This document shows, one piece after another, positions 6,538 through 7,654 of a DNA stretch of 7,654 nt; the stretch's first letter is position 1; every line of letters begins with the position of its first letter. The position numbers and the translations under genes are program-made. The DNA comes from Verrucomicrobiota bacterium (GTDB lineage: Bacteria > Verrucomicrobiota > Verrucomicrobiia > Opitutales > Opitutaceae): NCBI GenBank assembly GCA_030832235.1, contig JAURJO010000471.1:1-7654 (forward strand). The letters run 5' to 3'. The notes beneath the pieces were generated by a model, which worked only from the letters and a program-made list of their open reading frames with translations, was not told the origin of the DNA and made no database searches.

Positions 6538-6933
6538 GTGAAAATCCTCATGATTGGCTCGCTCGGATATTTCGCCGCGCTCATCGCGAGCCGGCGGATT
6601 GCGACCGGCGCCCTCACCCTGCTCTCCCGCGACGAAAAGGTCCGTCTGGTGGACGAGGCCGCCAAGCGGGGCCGGCTGCCTCTGCCGCTTGCACTCCTGC
6701 TCGCGGGATTTGTTTCCCTCGCCTGGTGGCCCCGGGAGTACCTCGTCACAGGCTGGCGCGTGTTCTGCCTGCTGTTTCTGGGCTACACGGTTATCCGTAG
6801 CATTCGCGCCCTCGCTCGCCTGCGGGCCGGCGGCTATGGCGATGATTTTCTGCAACGCCAACGCCTCGCCGCCACCGTTCATGGCGCCGGAGCCCTGCTG
6901 CTCGCCACGGCGGTGCTGCTCGCGTTCCGCTGA
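6538..6933 (+). CDS. Small multi-pass membrane protein of unknown function
   Basis: I do not recognise a family. The 131-residue translation has hydrophobic segments near residues 4-18, 48-64 (LPLALLLAGFVSLAWW), 73-88 (WRVFCLLFLGYTVIRS) and 111-130, separated by charged loops, including RDEKVRLVDEAAKRGR at 31-46 and a basic stretch at 87-96. This suggests three or four membrane passes. GTG at 6538 is the only plausible upstream start in this frame, since a stop lies at 6475-6477 and no other start codon lies between; ATG at 6550 would give a form four residues shorter. It is the only plus-strand gene, divergent from nos by 109 bases and ending 25 bases before the stop of the convergent glycosidase-like gene. 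The opposite-strand frame 6217-7065 is less credible because its translation is low-complexity and lacks domain patterns. Confidence 0.72.
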   Translation: MKILMIGSLGYFAALIASRRIATGALTLLSRDEKVRLVDEAAKRGRLPLPLALLLAGFVSLAWWPREYLVTGWRVFCLLFLGYTVIRSIRALARLRAGGYGDDFLQRQRLAATVHGAGALLLATAVLLAFR

Positions 6934-6958
6934 CGCGGTCCGCCCCTCTCGAGAAGCT

Positions 6959-7654
6959 TCAACGCCGGGCCGCGACCGGCAGACCGGGGATGAAAAGGTC
7001 CGCGTGGCCGGGAAGTGTGGGGATGCGGCGGTCGCACGCGATCGCCCACATGTCCCACGCACCATCGATATAGTTGCGGTTCGCCGGCAAGGGACAGGCC
7101 TGCACGTAAAGGTACCAGCGGCCGTCGATCTCGTAGAAGGCGGGCGTCGCGACGTGGTACATCGTGTCGTCGCGGTATAAACCGGTCCAACTCGTCTGGA
7201 GCGCCGTATCGACGTCGAGCTGGCGCCAGCCGGTGTCGGGCCGCCGGCTCACCGCAAGCACCGGCCGCCAGCGCTTGCCCTTCTCGGTGCCGACTTCGAT
7301 CGAGAGGACGTAGGTGCCGCCCACCTTGAACACCTGGTGCCACTCGTAGTACGCGCCGGGCACCGACTCGAAGATCTGCCCCATGCCGCGCGGGTCGGCG
7401 GCGTTGAAGCGCCGCGTCCACGTCTTGCCGTCGCGCGAGGTCGCGAGGCGGATCCCCGGCAGCACGCCGTCCTTACCGCGGTAGGAATAATACATGTACC
7501 AGTCCCATCCGCCGTCGGCGGGGTTGCGCTCGCGCCACACCGCGGCCTGCGAAGCCATCTCCTCGTGGAACGGCGCGGCGGGATCCGGTGCCAGCACCGG
7601 CCGGTCCCCGACGCGACGGATCGCCTCCGGCGTGAGGCCCGAGTACCCGTCGGC
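6959..7654 (-). CDS. Beta-propeller glycosidase-like protein, C-terminal part (5' end off window)
   Basis: The frame is open from the right edge (first visible residues ADGYSGLTPEA) to TGA at 6959-6961, giving 231 residues of the C-terminal part; the true start lies beyond 7654. A GTG at 7597 is in frame but coding clearly continues upstream of it. The sequence has repeated beta-strand blocks with aromatic residues typical of five-bladed propeller glycosidases (the GH43/GH130-like fold): WDWYMYYSYRGKDG followed by IRLATSRDGKTWTR, then EWHQVFKVGGTYVLSIEVG, then YHVATPAFYEIDGRWYLYVQ. The 'SRDGKTW' turn after a WYMYY strand is characteristic of such proteins. I cannot assign catalytic residues or a family with certainty, as the N-terminal part is missing. 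It may act on plant or algal polysaccharide. It is convergent with the small membrane protein gene. Confidence 0.75.
   Translation of the reverse strand, partial: ADGYSGLTPEAIRRVGDRPVLAPDPAAPFHEEMASQAAVWRERNPADGGWDWYMYYSYRGKDGVLPGIRLATSRDGKTWTRRFNAADPRGMGQIFESVPGAYYEWHQVFKVGGTYVLSIEVGTEKGKRWRPVLAVSRRPDTGWRQLDVDTALQTSWTGLYRDDTMYHVATPAFYEIDGRWYLYVQACPLPANRNYIDGAWDMWAIACDRRIPTLPGHADLFIPGLPVAARR

Noticed and set aside
6217..7065. Minus-strand open frame of 282 codons covering the small membrane protein gene
   Set aside because: It overlaps the nos N-terminus in another frame, as well as the 131-residue plus-strand gene and the glycosidase-like gene. The plus-strand product has coherent membrane segments, whereas this translation is low-complexity.

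Overview
The window is GC-rich, densely coding DNA that looks like a member of the PVC superphylum, most likely an Opitutaceae-type verrucomicrobium. The strongest pointer is the left-hand gene. It carries an SGNH-like domain fused to a beta-propeller of the 'membrane-bound dehydrogenase / PVC-type haem-binding' family, an architecture concentrated in Planctomycetes and Verrucomicrobia. A secreted VCBS/FG-GAP protein and none of the five visible starts having a clear Shine-Dalgarno sequence fit this but do not prove it. The taxonomic call is inference.

Layout, left to right: (a) 1-2172, minus strand, a 3'-truncated gene for the SGNH-like/beta-propeller protein, open for 724 codons to the window edge; (b) 2173-2525, a 353-base non-coding gap with a pyrimidine-rich leader, two REP-like palindromes in opposite orientation, and a strong hairpin just after the next gene; (c) 2526-3815, minus, O-acetylhomoserine sulfhydrylase (metY); (d) 3816-3961, a short spacer with weak inverted repeats; (e) 3962-5200, minus, a secreted seven-repeat VCBS/FG-GAP beta-propeller; (f) 5277-6428, minus, a bacterial nitric oxide synthase oxygenase domain with all main haem and substrate residues; (g) 6538-6933, plus, a small unrecognised multi-pass membrane protein divergent from the NOS gene; (h) 6959-7654, minus, the C-terminal part of a beta-propeller glycosidase-like protein running off the right edge.

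Five of the six genes lie on the minus strand. The NOS gene and the VCBS gene are 76 bases apart and could be co-transcribed, but a hairpin lies between them. metY is probably its own unit, with a strong hairpin 8 bases past its stop. The genes do not form an obvious single pathway: they combine sulfur amino-acid synthesis, arginine-derived NO production and extracytoplasmic propeller proteins. No electron-transfer partner for the NOS is visible. The observations most worth following are the NOS with a valine at the NO-gating position where characterised bacterial enzymes have isoleucine, the small membrane protein divergent from it, the SGNH domain that appears to lack its catalytic residues, and the covarying palindrome pair. 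I see no tRNA, rRNA, CRISPR array, transposase or phage gene.
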